Source: Annulohypoxylon bovei var. microspora
Lineage: Eukaryota; Ascomycota; Sordariomycetes; Xylariales; Hypoxylaceae
Direction: 5' to 3'
Assembly (NCBI GenBank): GCA_022836615.1
Contig: MU405272.1
Coordinates: forward strand, 1 to 64,000
DNA length: 64,000 nucleotides
The position numbers and the translations under genes are program-made. Shown piece by piece: positions 1 through 13,445 of this stretch. Position 1 is the first letter of the stretch, and each line of letters starts with the position of its first letter. The notes beneath the pieces are model-generated. The model saw nothing but the letters and a program-made list of their open reading frames with translations, was not told where the DNA came from and did not search any database.

Positions 1-2112
1 ATTAATTAAATTATACGTAAATTAAAAAATATTATAAATATATTTATATTTTTTAATTTATTTTTTTTATAAATTTATTAATTTTTAAATTAAAAGTAAT
101 AAATAAACGTTATATTACTTTTATTAATTTATAAAGTTTTATTTAAAATGCGTTCGTTTAATTATTTTTTCGATTTAATATTATTATTATAAAAAAGTTA
201 TAATATTTAACGTAAATGTATATAAACTTTATAATATATGTTTTAATTTTTATAATATTTATTATTTTTAATAAAATTTATTTTAATAATTAATAAATAA
301 TTACCATTAAATATTAAAGGTTTTTTTTTTTATCGGTATTTTTATTATAAAATTAATAAATAATTTTAAAAAGTAATAATTAAAAATAAATAAAAGTTTT
401 AATAACTTTTTTTATTAAATTCATTAAATATAAATTTAACCGTAAATATTATAATTTTTATAAAACTTTTATATATTTTATTTTATAATTAATTAATAAA
501 AAATTTTTAAAACGATCGTAATAATATTTTTTTTTTTAAATAATTTATAATATAAAAATCGTAAATATTTTAAATTATAACCGTTTTAAAAGGTTTTTAA
601 TCCGGTATTTATATTCGTTTTTTAAATAATATAATTCCTTTATTATTTAAATTATATTTAATAATTAAAACTTTATAATTTTTAAAAATTAACGGGAAAT
701 AATAATTACTTTTATTAATAACCTTATAAATCGTTTTAAAATTCGTATTTTTAACGACTTTTTAATTTTATAAAGTTTATAAGTTTTTATTATAAAAAAT
801 TCTTTTTTCGGTAAATATAATTATAAAGTTTTAATTTAATATTATTTTTTTTTTTTAACATTTTAATAACATTCGTTAAAAATATTTAAATATTTATTAC
901 CGTCGTTTTTATTAAAAATAATTATTTTTATTTAAATAAACATTATATACGATTTACCATTTTTTCGTTTTTTTAATTTATTAAAATATTTTAATTTCAT
1001 TTTAATAAAACATTAAATCGTTTTATTTTTTTATTAATTTAATACTTTATAATAAAATTAAATTTTAATAAAATTTATTTTTAACGTATTTAACGTTCAT
1101 TTAATTTACAAATAATTATAAAATACTTTAAATTTTTATAATTTATAAAAATTATAAAAAATTTAATTACTTTTTATAATTCTTTTTATTATATTTTTAT
1201 TAATTTAATAATTATTAAAAACTTTTTATTATATATTTTATAATTACATTTAATTAATAATAATTTTATTAAATAATAAACCATAAGTTTTAATATTTTA
1301 TTATAATTTTTTTATAAAAAGTAAACTTTTAAAATTTACTTCGAATAATCCGCTTTTAAATACATTTTTTAATTAAGGTTTTAATAAATTAAAATTAATG
1401 TAATAATAAATAAATATTTTAATTTTTTAAACGCCGCGTTTATTTTTTACTTTTATTTAAAAAAGGTTTTTTTTTTCGTTAAAATAATTAAAAAAGTAAT
1501 TAATTTATTAAATTTTTTAATAAACGTTTTATAAAAATTCGCGAACTTTAAAAAGCTACGAATTTTTTATACGTTCGTAAATAATTTTCATTTTTTAATA
1601 ATTATAATTTTATTAAAGTTTATTTTAATTTTTTTTTATTATAACGATAAAACTTAAATATTTAATTTCTTTTATAATAAAAAAGCATTTAAAAAAGTTT
1701 AATTTTAAATTAACGTTACCGAAACGTTTTAATATTATTTTAATTTTATTTATGTAATTTTTATAAAATTTATTTAAATAAATTATTACGTTATTTATGT
1801 GACGGTTTTTATAAATAACGATAAACTTATATTATATAAGGTTAAAAATAAGGTTATTTTCATTAATAAGAAAAAAAAGAAAAAATAATAACCTTTCGTT
1901 TTTAAAGTTATAATATTTATATTTAAAAATATAAATTAAATTAATTAACGTGGAAACTTTTTTTATATATATTTTAATAATTTCCACGATTTATTTAAAG
2001 TTGTTAATAATTTCATTATAAAAACCCACGTTTATCGCATTTATAATTATAATATAAGTTTACGTTAATTTTTATTTTAATTAATTTTTTAAATTTTTAA
2101 CCCGTAATAATA
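1..2112 (-). mobile_element. Ty3/gypsy retrotransposon copy 1, internally deleted, RIP-degraded
   Basis: Bases 1 to about 1795 match 2869-4672 as a direct repeat (offset 2868-2875), differing almost only by C/T and G/A transitions. From about 1797 to 2112 the sequence instead matches about 7152-7466. So this copy has the pol 3' half joined straight to the gag-side end, with about 2.5 kb missing. The window edge cuts off its left end. No ORF survives. Transition-only divergence is the mark of RIP. The family is taken from the better preserved copy at 2112-7466. No LTR is visible at the 2112 junction. Confidence 0.75.
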
Positions 2113-2179
2113 CCCCTTTTCCCCGTTTTTTAAGGCTTATAATCGTAAAAGCTTTTTCATTCATTTTATTTTTTACCTT

Positions 2180-2323
2180 AAATCGTTAATAAAACGTTTT
2201 TAAAGTTTCCGTATTTTTTAATTTTTTTCGGGGTTTTTACGTTAGTTTTACGTAATTTTTTTATTTAATTAATATCATTTTACGTACGCCCCGTTCTTTA
2301 CGTTTATTTTCCGATCGTAAAAT
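2180..2323 (-). pseudogene. Chromodomain relic of a gypsy integrase C-terminus
   Basis: Reading the minus strand from 2323, one frame gives a basic stretch, then LIK-stop-KNYVKLT-stop-KPRKKIKK. The pattern lines up with the chromodomain core LVKW-x-GY-x(n)-TWEPxENL, with both tryptophan codons turned into stops, as G-to-A RIP changes do to TGG. Integrase-linked chromodomains define the chromovirus branch of Ty3/gypsy elements and can direct insertion to heterochromatin. The identification rests on pattern alone, and the reading frame is dead. Confidence 0.55.
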
Positions 2324-4460
2324 TTTTTTAATAATATATTTAAAGTTTTCGTTGTTTTAATTAATGAAAGGTGGTGGTTAAACGTTATTTTATATTTAAA
2401 ATAATAACGGGTTTATAATTATTAATTTAAATAATTCGATATAAAATCGTGGTTAAATTTTTATAAATACGTTTAATTTTATTATATAAAAGTTAATTAT
2501 TTTAATTACTTTATATTTCGCGTATAATTAAAAGAGTTTTTTTTTAAATTATAATGTTACGATGTTTTTTAAATTTAATTAAATTTTATCGTTTATTTTA
2601 TATTTAAAGTTTTTTAATCGAAATTAATTTATTATATGTTCCATATGTTTTTAAATTACAACCATAATAACTTAAATATACTCGTTAATTTTTTTAATTT
2701 TAATTATAAAATTTACGGCTTATTATTTTTTAAATAATTTATTTAAGGTTTTATTAACGATTTATTTAATTAAATATACGTAATATCCATGTGTTATATA
2801 AAAAAAGTTTAATTTAATTATTATGTTTTAATTATTAATCGTTACCATCGTTATAAATAATATTTTTAATTAATTAAATTATATGTAAATTAAAAAACAT
2901 TATAAATATATTTATACTTTTTAATTTATTTTTTTTATGGACCCATTAATTTTTAAATTAAAAGTAATAAATAAACGTTATATTATTTTTATTAATTTAT
3001 AAAGTTTTATTTAAAATACGTTCGTTTAATTGTTTTTTTAATTTAATATTACCGTTATAAAAAAGTTATAATATTTAACGTGGGTGTATATAAACTTTAT
3101 AATATACGTTTTAACTTTTATAATATTTATCGCTTTTAATAAAACCCATTTTAATAATTAATAAATAATTATTATTAAATATTAAAGGTTTTTTTTCTTT
3201 TTTACCGGCATTTTTATTATAAAGTCGATGGATAATTTTAAAAAATAACGATCGAAAATAAATAAAAATTTTAATAACTTTTTTCGTTAAATTTATTAAA
3301 CATAAGTTTAACCGTAAATATCGTAATTTTTATAAAACTTTCGTATATTTTATTTTATAATTAATTAATAAAAGGATTTTAAAACGATTATAATAATATT
3401 ATTTTTTTTTTAAGTGATTTATAACGTGGGAATCGTGGATATTTTAAATTATAACCGTTTTAAAAGGCTTTTAATTCGGTATTTACGTTCGTTTTTTAAA
3501 CGACACGGTTCTTTTATCGTTTAAATTATATTTAACGATCGAAACCTTATAATTTTTAAAAGTTAATAAAAAATAACGATCGCTTTTATTAATAACCTTA
3601 TAAATCGTTTTAAAGTTTATATTTTTAACGATTTTTTAATTTTATAAAGCTTATAAATTTTCGTTATAAAAGATTTTTTTTTAAATAAGTATAGTTACGA
3701 GGCTTTAATTCGGTGTTACCCCTTTTTTTAACACTTTAATAACATTCGTTAAAAACATTTAAATGTTTATTACCGTCGTTTTTATTAAAGGTAATTATTT
3801 TTATTTAAATAAGCGTTATATATAATTTATTATTTTTTTATCCTTTTAATTTATTAAGATATTTTAACTTTATTTTAATAAAACATTAAATTATTTTACT
3901 TTTTTACCGGCTTAATATTTTATAATAAAGTTAAATTTTAATAAAGTTTATTTTTAACGTATTTAACGTTTATTTAATTTACAAGTAATTATAAAATATT
4001 TTAAGTTTTTATAATTCGTAAAAATTATAAAAGGTTTAATTACTTTTTATAATTTTTTTTACCATGTTTTTATTAATTTAATAATCGTTAAAAGCTTTTT
4101 ATTATATATTTTATAATTGTATTCGGTTAATAATAATTTTATTAAATGGTAAATTACGAGCTTTAATATCCCATTATAATCTTTTTATAAAAGGTAAGTT
4201 CTTAAAATTTATTTTAAATAATTTGTTTTTAAATATATTTTTTAATCGAAGTTTTAATAAATTAAAATTAATATAATAATAAATAAATGTTTTAATTTTT
4301 TAAACGTTACGTTTGTTTTTTACTTTCACTTAAAAAGGGTTTTTTTTTTTATTAAAATGGTTAAAAAAGTAATTAATTTATTAAATTTTTTAATAAACGT
4401 TTTATAAAAGTTCGCGAACCTTAAAAAGTTACGAATTTCCCATACGTTCGTGGGTGGTTT

Positions 4461-4709
4461 TTACCTTTTAATGGTTATAATTTTATTAAAGTTTATTTTG
4501 ATTTTTTTTTTTATTATAACGATAAAGTTTAAGTATTTGATTTCTTTTATAATAAAAAAACATTTAAAAAAGTTTAATTTTAAATTAACGTTATTAAAAT
4601 GTTTTAATACCGTTTTAATTTTATTTATATAATTTTTACGAAACCCGTTTAAATAAATTATTATGTTATTTATATATATTAAATAATAATTATTTAAAAA
4701 GTCGGACAA
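4461..4709 (-). pseudogene. Reverse transcriptase fragment, Ty3/gypsy type
   Basis: An 82-codon open stretch contains LIYINNIIIY, then KLNFFKCFF, then KEIKYLNFIV. These correspond in order to the catalytic YxDD box, the LNxxKC block and the YLGFxV block of gypsy reverse transcriptase. The two catalytic aspartates read as asparagine (GAT/GAC to AAT/AAC), so the enzyme would be dead even where the frame is open. The change is the expected G-to-A outcome of RIP. Similar sequence in copy 1 (1590-1795) is cut off just at this box. Confidence 0.8.
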
Positions 4710-7466
4710 GGTTTTATTAATATAACGTTAAAACGCCGTTAACGTTTCGTATAATTTAAAAAATGTAATTAATTATTTAAAAGCTTCGAATTAAATATAA
4801 AAAGCGGTTTTTTATTTATTTTTTTTCTTTATTTATAACTTATAAAATGTAATTTTAACGTTAATTTTAATTAATTATTTAACTTTATAAAAAAATCGTA
4901 AAGTTTTTTTAATTAATAATAACGAGTAACGGTTACGTGCCGAAATGGCGTTAAAAACCTTATAATTTATATAAAACCGGAGGTCGTTTTTTAATTTTTT
5001 TACGAATAATATTAATGTTTTTTTTAATGAATTATTAACTTTAATTTATTTTTTATTTAATAAGTTTATTAAGGTTTTTCGTAATATTAAAAACTTTTTT
5101 TTTAATATATTATATAAAGGTTTCCATGGGATTTTTTTTTTTTTATTTTAATCGTTTTTTTATAAATTAACTTCGGTGTTTAACTTTAATTTTAATGGTA
5201 GTAACGTTATACTTTCGTTATTTAAAAAGTTTCTGGCTTAATTTTTTAATTTATTAAATAACGTTTTTCGGATTTAATTAATCGTAAGTTTTTTTTTTTT
5301 TTTTAATGCGATATTAATATTTCGTATAATAACATTAAAAATTTAAACGTTTTTACCGTTTTTTTTATATTAACGTTTTTTTTTTTAAACTACGAATATT
5401 AAAAACATATTTTTTATTATATATTTAATTTTTTTAATTTATAAACATTTTATTTTAACGTTATAAAGTATTTAAATAATGTTTTAACCTTTTTCGTATA
5501 TTATTAAGCCGTGTTTTTTTAAATTTATTTTAATCGATTTTTTCTTCGTTTTATAAATAACGTTATTTTATTTTATCCACGGTTTTTTTAATATTAAAAA
5601 AAACGTGAAATTTAAAATAATATAATTTTATATCCGTTTTTTTTTACCGTTTATATCGATTTTTATATATATAAGCGTATTAATTATATAAAATTTCCCA
5701 TTTTTAATTAATTTTAATTTTTTTTTTAAATAAATATACGCGGTAATTTTATTTATTATATAAGTTTTTTATTAAATGTTAAATATATTAAATATTTCGA
5801 ATTTATAAACGTATTAATAAACTTTTATTCGTTTAATAAAGTTTCGATTAAAAAAAAATGGTATATATTTTATTTAAAACTTTTTTAATATTTATAAGTT
5901 TTAATATTAATTTTTAAACGCGATTTCGCTTAAAAGTTACTCGTTTTTTAAACATTTTAATAATTCGTGATTATTTTTAATATTTCGATTATTTTAAACT
6001 TTTATAATAACCATTTATAGCGTGCCGTTTTTATTACCGCGGTTCGGTTAAAATGTGGTTTAAAACGATAAGCAGGTTATTATAAAGTGTTTTATTTTCG
6101 TGTAACGAATACATTTGTTTTTTTTTTTAAGTTTTTTAAACTTTTAATTTAATTTTTATTATGTTTTTAATAAGTTATTATTATTTTAACGCGAATTATT
6201 TATTTAATTTATTATTATAATTATTACGGCGGTTAAAATTATATAATTTATTTTATTTATAACCGTGTTTTCGTTTTTATTAAACTTTGGTTTTTGTTTT
6301 TAAATAATTACCGTGTTAATAAAATTAATGGCTTTTTAATTAAATGTTTTTTTATATTAAATAATTATAAAACGGTTGCTTTTTTTTTTATAATTCGGTG
6401 CTTTTTCCACTTTAATTATTACGTCGTTAACTTTAATTATTTATTTATCGTAATTTTTTTTATTTAATTTTTTTATTATAAAAATATTTTTTAATTTATT
6501 ATTTAACCCCGCGTTAATGTAATTAATTTTATTTTTCTTTTTTTAATTTAACCCGTTAATTAAAATTAATTTATTTTCGAAATTAATAAAAAAATCGTCG
6601 AAATATTAAAAAGCATTTTAACGTATTTTAATTAAATTTTAATGGGCGGCTTAAATTAATTATTTATTTTTAAATTTTTTAATTAAAATTTAAATAAAAG
6701 CTTTATTATTATATAATTTATCGGACCTTTTTATATTAAGTTATTATGTTAAACGTTATTATTTTTTAATTAAAACCGAAAATATAATTTTTAAATATTT
6801 ATTTTTTTTCGATTTAAAGTATATTATATTTTCCGAAATAAAAAAATTTAATATAATTACGTATATCGAAAAGTTTTTTTATTCGTTAATTTAAATTAAA
6901 TATTTATTTTTAATTAAGGTTATTTCTTTGGTTTTATAAAACGAATTAAAGTTATTTAATAAATTAATTATAAAGTTATTAAAAAAATTATTAAAGAATT
7001 TATATATATTCGGATTATATTAATAAAAAACGATGAATGTTATAAGGTTTTAATCGTTTATTATTTAAAAGGTGTTTATGTATTAAATTATTATTTAACG
7101 CGATAAACGCTTTTTTAAAAACTTTTATTAATTAAAAAATAATTAATGAAAATATATAACGGTTTTTATAAATAACGGTAAATTTATGTTATATGGGGTT
7201 AAAAATGAGGTTATTTTTATTAATAAAAAAAAAAAAAAAGTAATAATTTTTTATTTTTAAAGTTACGATATTTATATTTAAAAGTGTGGATTAAATTAAT
7301 TAACGTGGAAACTTTTTTTATACGTATTTTAATAATTTCCATAACTTATTTAAAATTATTAATAACTTTATTATAAAGATTTACGTTTATTACGTTTATA
7401 ATTATAATATAAGTTCGCATTAATTTTTATTTTAATTAATTTTCTAAGTTTTTAATTTATAATAAT

Positions 7467-10254
7467 TTATATATATTAAATAATAATTATTTAAAAAATC
7501 GAATAAAGTTTTATTAATATAACGTTAAAACGCCGTTAACGTTTCGTATAATTTGAAAAATATAATTAATTATTTAAAAACTTTAAATTAAATATAAAAA
7601 ACGGTTTTTTATTTTTTTTTTTTTTATTCGTAACTTATAAAATACGGTTTTAATATCGATTTTAATTAATTATTTAATTTTATAAAAAAATCGTAAGGTT
7701 TTTTTAATTAATGGTAATAAATAACGGTTGCGTATTAAAATAACGTTAAAAGTTTTATAATTTACATAAAATTAAAAACCGTTTTTTAATTTTTTTACGA
7801 ATAATACCGATACTTTTTTTAATAAATTATTAACTTTAATTCACTTTTTATTTAATAAGTTTATTAAAATTTTTCGTAACATTAAAAACTTTTTTTTTAA
7901 TATATTATATAAAAGTTTTTATAAAATTTCCTTTTTTTTATTTTAATTATTTTTTTATAAATTAACTTTAATATTTAACTTTAATTTTAATAATAATAAC
8001 GTTATATTTTTATTATTTAAAAAGTTTTCGATTCGATTTTTTAATTTATTAAATAACGCTTTTTAAATTTAATTAATCGTAAGTTTTTTTTTTTTTAATA
8101 CGATATTAATATTTTACATGGTAATATTAAAAACTTAAACATTTTCGCCGTTTTTTTTATATTAACGTTTTTTTTTTTAAGTTATAAATATTAAAAATAT
8201 ATTTTTTATTATATATTTAATTTTTTTAATTTATAAACATTTTATTTTAATGTTATAAAATGTTTAAATAATGTTTTAACTTTTTTTATATATTATTAAA
8301 TCGTGTTTTTTTAAATTTATTTTAATCGATTTTTTTTTCGTTTTATAAGTGACGTTATTTTATTTTATTTACGGTTTTTTTAATATTAAAAAAAACGTAA
8401 AATCCGAAATAATATAATTTTATATTCGTTTTTTTTTACCGTTTATATCGATTTTCGTATATGTAAATATATTAATCGTATAAAATTTTTTATTTTTAAT
8501 TAATTTTAATTTTTTTTTAAATAAATATACGTAATAATTTTATTTATTATATAAGTTTTTTATTAAATGTTAAATATATTAAATATTTTAAATTTATAAA
8601 CGTATTAATAAATTTTTATTCGTTTAATAAAATTTTAATTAAAAAAAAATAATATATATTTTATTTAAGGTTTTTTTAATATTTATAAGTTTTAATATTA
8701 ACTTTTAAACGCGATTTTATTTAAAAGTTATTCGTTTTTTAAACCTTTTAATAATTCGTGATTATTTTTAATATATTAATTATTTTAAACTTTTATAATA
8801 ATTATTTATAACGTATCGTTTTTATTATTACGGTTCGGTTAAAATGCGGTTCGAAACGACGGGCAAATTATTATAAGGTGTTTTATTTTCGTATAACGAG
8901 TATATTTTTTTTTTTTTTAAATTTCTTAAACTTTTAATTTAATTTTCATCGTATTTTTAATAAATTATTATTACTTTAACGCGAGCCATTTATTTAATTT
9001 ATCGTTGCAATTATCGCGGCGGTTAAAATTATATAATTCATTTTATTTATAACCGTGTTTTCGTTTTTATTAAATTTTAATTTTTATTTTTAAATAATTA
9101 CCGTATTAATAAAATTAACGGCTTTTTAATTAAATATTTTTTTATATTAAATGGTTATAAAACGGTTATTTTTTTTTATAATCCGATGTTTTTTCCATTT
9201 TAATTATTACGTCGTTAATTTTAATTATTTATTTATTATAATTTTTTTTATTTAATTTTTTTTATTATAAAAACGTTTTTTAATTTATTATTTAACCCCA
9301 CGTTAATATAATTAATTTTATTTTTTATTTTTTAATTTAACCCGTTAATTAAAATTAATTTATTTTCGAAATTAACGAAAAAATCGTTAAAATATTAAAA
9401 AACATTTTAATGCATTTTAATTAAATTTCGATAAACGGTTTAAATTAATTATTTATTTTTAAATTTTTTAATTAAAATTTAAATAAAAGTTTTATTATTA
9501 TATAATTTATTAAATTTTTTCGTGTTAAATTATTATATTAAACGTTGTTATTTTTTAATTAAAACCGAAAACATAATTTTTAAACATTTATTTTTTTTTA
9601 ATTTAAAGTATATTATATTTTCCGAAATAAAAAAATTTAATATAATTATATATATCGAAAAATCTTTTTATTCGTTAATTTAAATTAAACATTTATTTTT
9701 AATTAAAATTATTTTTTCGGTTTCGTAAAATAAATTAAAGTTATTTAATAAATTAATTATAAAATTATTAAAAAAATTATTAAAAAGTTTATATATATTT
9801 AAATTATATTAATAAAAAACGATAAATATTATAAAATTTTAATCGTTTATTATTTAAAAAATGTTTATGTATTAAATTATTATTTAACGCGATAAACGTT
9901 TTTTCGAAAATTTTTATTAATTAAAAAATAATTAATAAAAATATATAACGATTTTTATAAATAACGATAAATTTATATTATATAAAATTAAAAATAAAAT
10001 TATTTTTATTAATAAAAAAAAAAAAAAATAATAATTTTTTATTTTTAAAATTACGATATTTATGTTTAAAAATATAAATTAAATTAATTAACGTGGAAAC
10101 TTTTTTTATACGTATTTTAATAATTTTTATAACTTATTTAAAATTATTAATAATTTCATTATAAAAACCCACGTTTATCGCATTTATAATTATAATATAA
10201 GTTCGCGTTAATTTTTATTTTAATTAATTTTTTAAATCTTTAATTTATAATATA
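7467..10254 (-). mobile_element. Ty3/gypsy copy B, truncated inside RT
   Basis: Bases 7471 to about 10254 repeat 4675 to about 7466 (offset 2797 at the left, about 2789 near 7152). The piece therefore covers the gag-to-RT half only, and starts exactly in the YxDD-box region of RT. It is more AT-rich than copy A over the same interval, so more strongly mutated. The right end coincides with the gag-side ends of the other two copies (2112 and 7466), which suggests a true element boundary there. No ORF survives. Confidence 0.7.
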
Positions 10255-11020
10255 ATAAAATTTTTTTATATTATTTAATTTAAAAATAAAAACCTTATAA
10301 AATAAAATAATAATAAATTATTTCATTTAATAAAATTTTATTTAATTTTACATTATTAATAAAACTTTTATAATTTAAATAATACATTTTTTATTTTTTA
10401 TTTTTTATTTTTTTTAATAAATAATTAATAATTTAATTTATTTATTTAAATTTAAATTTTTTTTTATTACATAAATCGTAAAATAATCGAAAATCGTTAT
10501 AAAATTATTAAAAATTAAAGTTAATATAAATTACATTTTTAACGTTAAATAATATATTTTTAAAACGATTAATTTCGAAAATATAATTATTAATAATATA
10601 AAAATTTTTAAAAATATTAAATAATCGTTTTTTTAAATTATTTAATTTATTATATTAATCGTTTTTTTTAAAATAAAAATTAATCTTTTAAATAAAAATA
10701 TATAAAAAAATATTAATATATAAACGCTTTTTTTTTTAATATAATAACGTAATAATTAACTTAAAAAAATTAAAATTTACATAAAAATAAAATATATTAT
10801 TAAAAAACATATTTATTAAATTTTAAACTTATAAATTACATCGTTAATAATATATTAATAATTATAATAAAAACATAAATTCACGATAACATTTAATATT
10901 ATAATAAAAATAAATTATATAATTTAAAAAATAAATTAATTTATAATATAATATAATAACATTAATATAAACTTATATATAACCCATTTAATTTAACACC
11001 ATTTTACTTATATACATAAA
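10255..11020. other. AT-saturated RIP tail and boundary with normal DNA
   Basis: This stretch is unique in the window, almost pure A/T, and continues the RIP composition past the last repeat copy. It could be a mutated LTR or leakage of RIP into single-copy flank. Around 11,010-11,040 composition changes to ordinary mixed sequence over a few tens of bases. No gene is visible. Confidence 0.6.
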
Positions 11021-13379
11021 AGGTAAGTTTAAAAACATTAAGATTACTAGGTCGAGCTAAGAATATAAGTTTAAAGTTTAATAATAACTATGCTTTATAC
11101 CTAAATATACACGCAATGCTCGCGGAGTCTAATACATTTATGGATATCATAGGGCTTCGTCTAACAAGCTAACGTCCGACAACCATGCATATTACCTAAG
11201 TAGGTAGTTTGCGATGTTCAGCATTATCATGTGTTTGTCCCTTAAACAATCAAGAGAAACAACAGACGCTTGAATAGAAGCAAGGGATGCCGGTCGAATT
11301 AAATTCCAACCAGACAGCCAGATGTAGGTGCTAATGCAATACATACTTACAGGATGCATTAGTGCTACTATAGTAAACTCGAATGCCCTCGACGGCGAAT
11401 CTCGATGGGTGATATAGTAATAAAATAGTGGCGAGGGTGGTAACGGCCCTGATGTGTATTGCAGACAAGTACAACGAAGCCGTCGATCTTAGTGGCTATC
11501 TTGTTTAGTCCCTGGCGATTGGGTCGAATATGCAGCTTGGAATGAAACCCCAGCCTCGGATATGGCAGTACAGATGCTGATAGAGAATAGTGTGCCACAT
11601 TGGAGGTGGGGTCTCAATCTCCTCCATTGGCCAACGATTTCCTTAGTATGTGAGGTTACAGTTGTCGACGACGATGGATTGCCCCTCGTTTCACCCGCAG
11701 ACCCGTTGGGCTTCGATATGCTTTATAAACCCCATACATGTAGGCTCTCTAGATATAGAGAGGTGCTACATTGCCGTTTTACATATGTACGTTGTCGTGG
11801 CCTCGTTACTTTCGTCGAAACTTATTAGAGCCGTGGAGGCGGCAAGTCAACCTATCAAGAGGCGTATACTGCGCTTTCGCCCCCTCAGAAAAGCAGAAAC
11901 GAATATAAGCCACATGCATGTTGGGTCTTGGGAATATCACACCGAAGGAAAAGGAACTTTTGGCCGAAATTTGCATATCGAACGTCTTTTTCTCACCGGT
12001 ATAGCTTTCTTCTTTGGCATAGAAGTTCGACATCTCGTGATTGTAGCATATTCACGCCTCTGTTCACTCCCAAATATACTAGGTATGGTCCCATAGAACA
12101 GGAAATATGCAGTTCATCCGGCACTGATCAACGTTTGGAACACTGGACCCTCTTTATTTAGAGGGGGGAGGCCTGCTTCAAAGGCTGGCACTAGACAAGG
12201 TAGACCCGGACTACTCATGTATTCGTTTCTTGGCATCTTGTGAGAAGGAAACGCTGTAATTTCTGAACATTCGTACTATTCTGTGTTAGTTACGAGCTAC
12301 GGGACACAGAAGTAACTCTCACAAGGCCTCAGAGAAACACTATGACATGATTTGTGTACCTAATAGGCAAAACTCCACGACAGGATATATGGATTCCGTT
12401 GGGGAAGGGGTGTATTGGAGGTATATACACATGTTTTGTAAAGAAGAGGAGGGAGAGAGGGAGCATAAACCAATCTCGCACCATTATCTATCGATCAAAT
12501 CAACTCGTCTTATCTACCGCTTGGTGCATCTTCACTTGCTGACTTGCCGGGGAACTGCACGGCACGGTACCTAGCCTACTACCTTGCTACCTATTGCGCT
12601 GCATTAACCAGGGATGTGCGATAAGGCTGCAACTCCCAATCAACATTGTCGAGTGCGTGAAACGAGTCTGATATACCCTCCGGCCATAACCTTGAACCAT
12701 ACCATTCCATTTCATAGATTATATCTAGTTACATTACGTCTTCTTCCCTTCTTCTCCTCACTTACCAGTTCCAAACTTTTTATTATTTTTGATCCTATTT
12801 TCTACCTTTTCGGTCATCATCTATTGCGTCTTCTCTCTTCTAGGTAAGTATTCTTGTAGCATTCATTCCCCTCTTATTCCTCTTTCGTCCTCTCTTTCCA
12901 CATTTCTACCTCCCCTGTTCCCCTCCCTCTTATACCACATATGCATGCCCACATATACCCTACCCCCCCTTCCCCTCTTATTTGTGACAAACAATAGTGA
13001 AACCAAGAGAAATAGATAGGTATCTACATACTCAACACCAATGAAAGGAATTGCGTTTCGTTCTTATCTACTTCTCTATGTAACTTGCTCACTTTGTATA
13101 AACATTTAAACATTGGAAGTTGACGTATAGCTTAACTCTAGGAGTACAGACTTCCTCCACCAAACGTTATCGTCGATTAGATTCCGGGATCGATCCATCG
13201 ACAACCTTAAACACCCCCGCTCATATACCCATCTACGTACATACAATCCATACATCCAATACGTCCCTTCCCCATCGCCCCGTCCACCCCGTCCTCCCCG
13301 CAATTGCGCTTAGTCCACCTCGCAACTAAGCAACTACTACCCTTGTGCCTGAGTTTAAGCTTCAGAGCCTGACCCTGAT
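11021..13379. other. Gene-free flank and probable PPS1 promoter / 5' leader
   Basis: No supported gene. The small open frames at 11368-12600 overlap each other on both strands, mostly lack an ATG start, and resemble no family I recognise. From about 12735 to 12990 the + strand is very pyrimidine-rich, as is common just upstream of fungal transcription starts. GTAAGT at 12842 would be a good donor for a leader intron, but I cannot fix its acceptor. A second C-rich stretch lies at 13240-13320. Confidence 0.5.
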
Positions 13380-13445
13380 ATGAAGCACACGGCTACGAAC
13401 GGTGTCAGCCAATTTATTTCAACAACAACAACAATTATCACTTAA
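13380..13445 (+). promoter_or_regulatory. uORF upstream of the PPS1-like gene
   Basis: ATG at 13380 opens a 21-codon frame ending with TAA at 13443-13445, 22 bases before the main ATG at 13468. If the mRNA leader includes it, it could dampen translation. The main frame is also open upstream from 13384, with a CAA-repeat (poly-Gln) stretch but no ATG. A leader intron feeding that frame is the alternative. Confidence 0.4.

Larger units (their letters stand above)
2112..7466 (-). mobile_element. Ty3/gypsy chromodomain-type retrotransposon copy A, most complete
   Basis: This is the longest of three copies. On the minus strand it reads gag side (near 7466) to integrase C-terminus with a chromodomain relic (near 2200). 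A reverse transcriptase fragment lies at 4461-4709. Its left part repeats copy 1 and its right part (4675-7466) repeats 7471-10254. Copy A keeps more G and C than its partners: around 2929 it reads atggaccc where copy 1 reads ataaattt. It is therefore less heavily mutated. All frames are broken by stops. No flanking LTR pair could be recognised, though strong RIP could hide one. Confidence 0.75.

Noticed and set aside
4450..4632. 60-codon plus frame in the RIP block
   Set aside because: Opposite the RT relic; only hydrophobic codons from AT-rich sequence and no ATG start.
11650..12096. Overlapping 75-148-codon frames downstream of the RIP block
   Set aside because: Frames overlap on both strands, mostly lack a convincing start, and no domain is visible.
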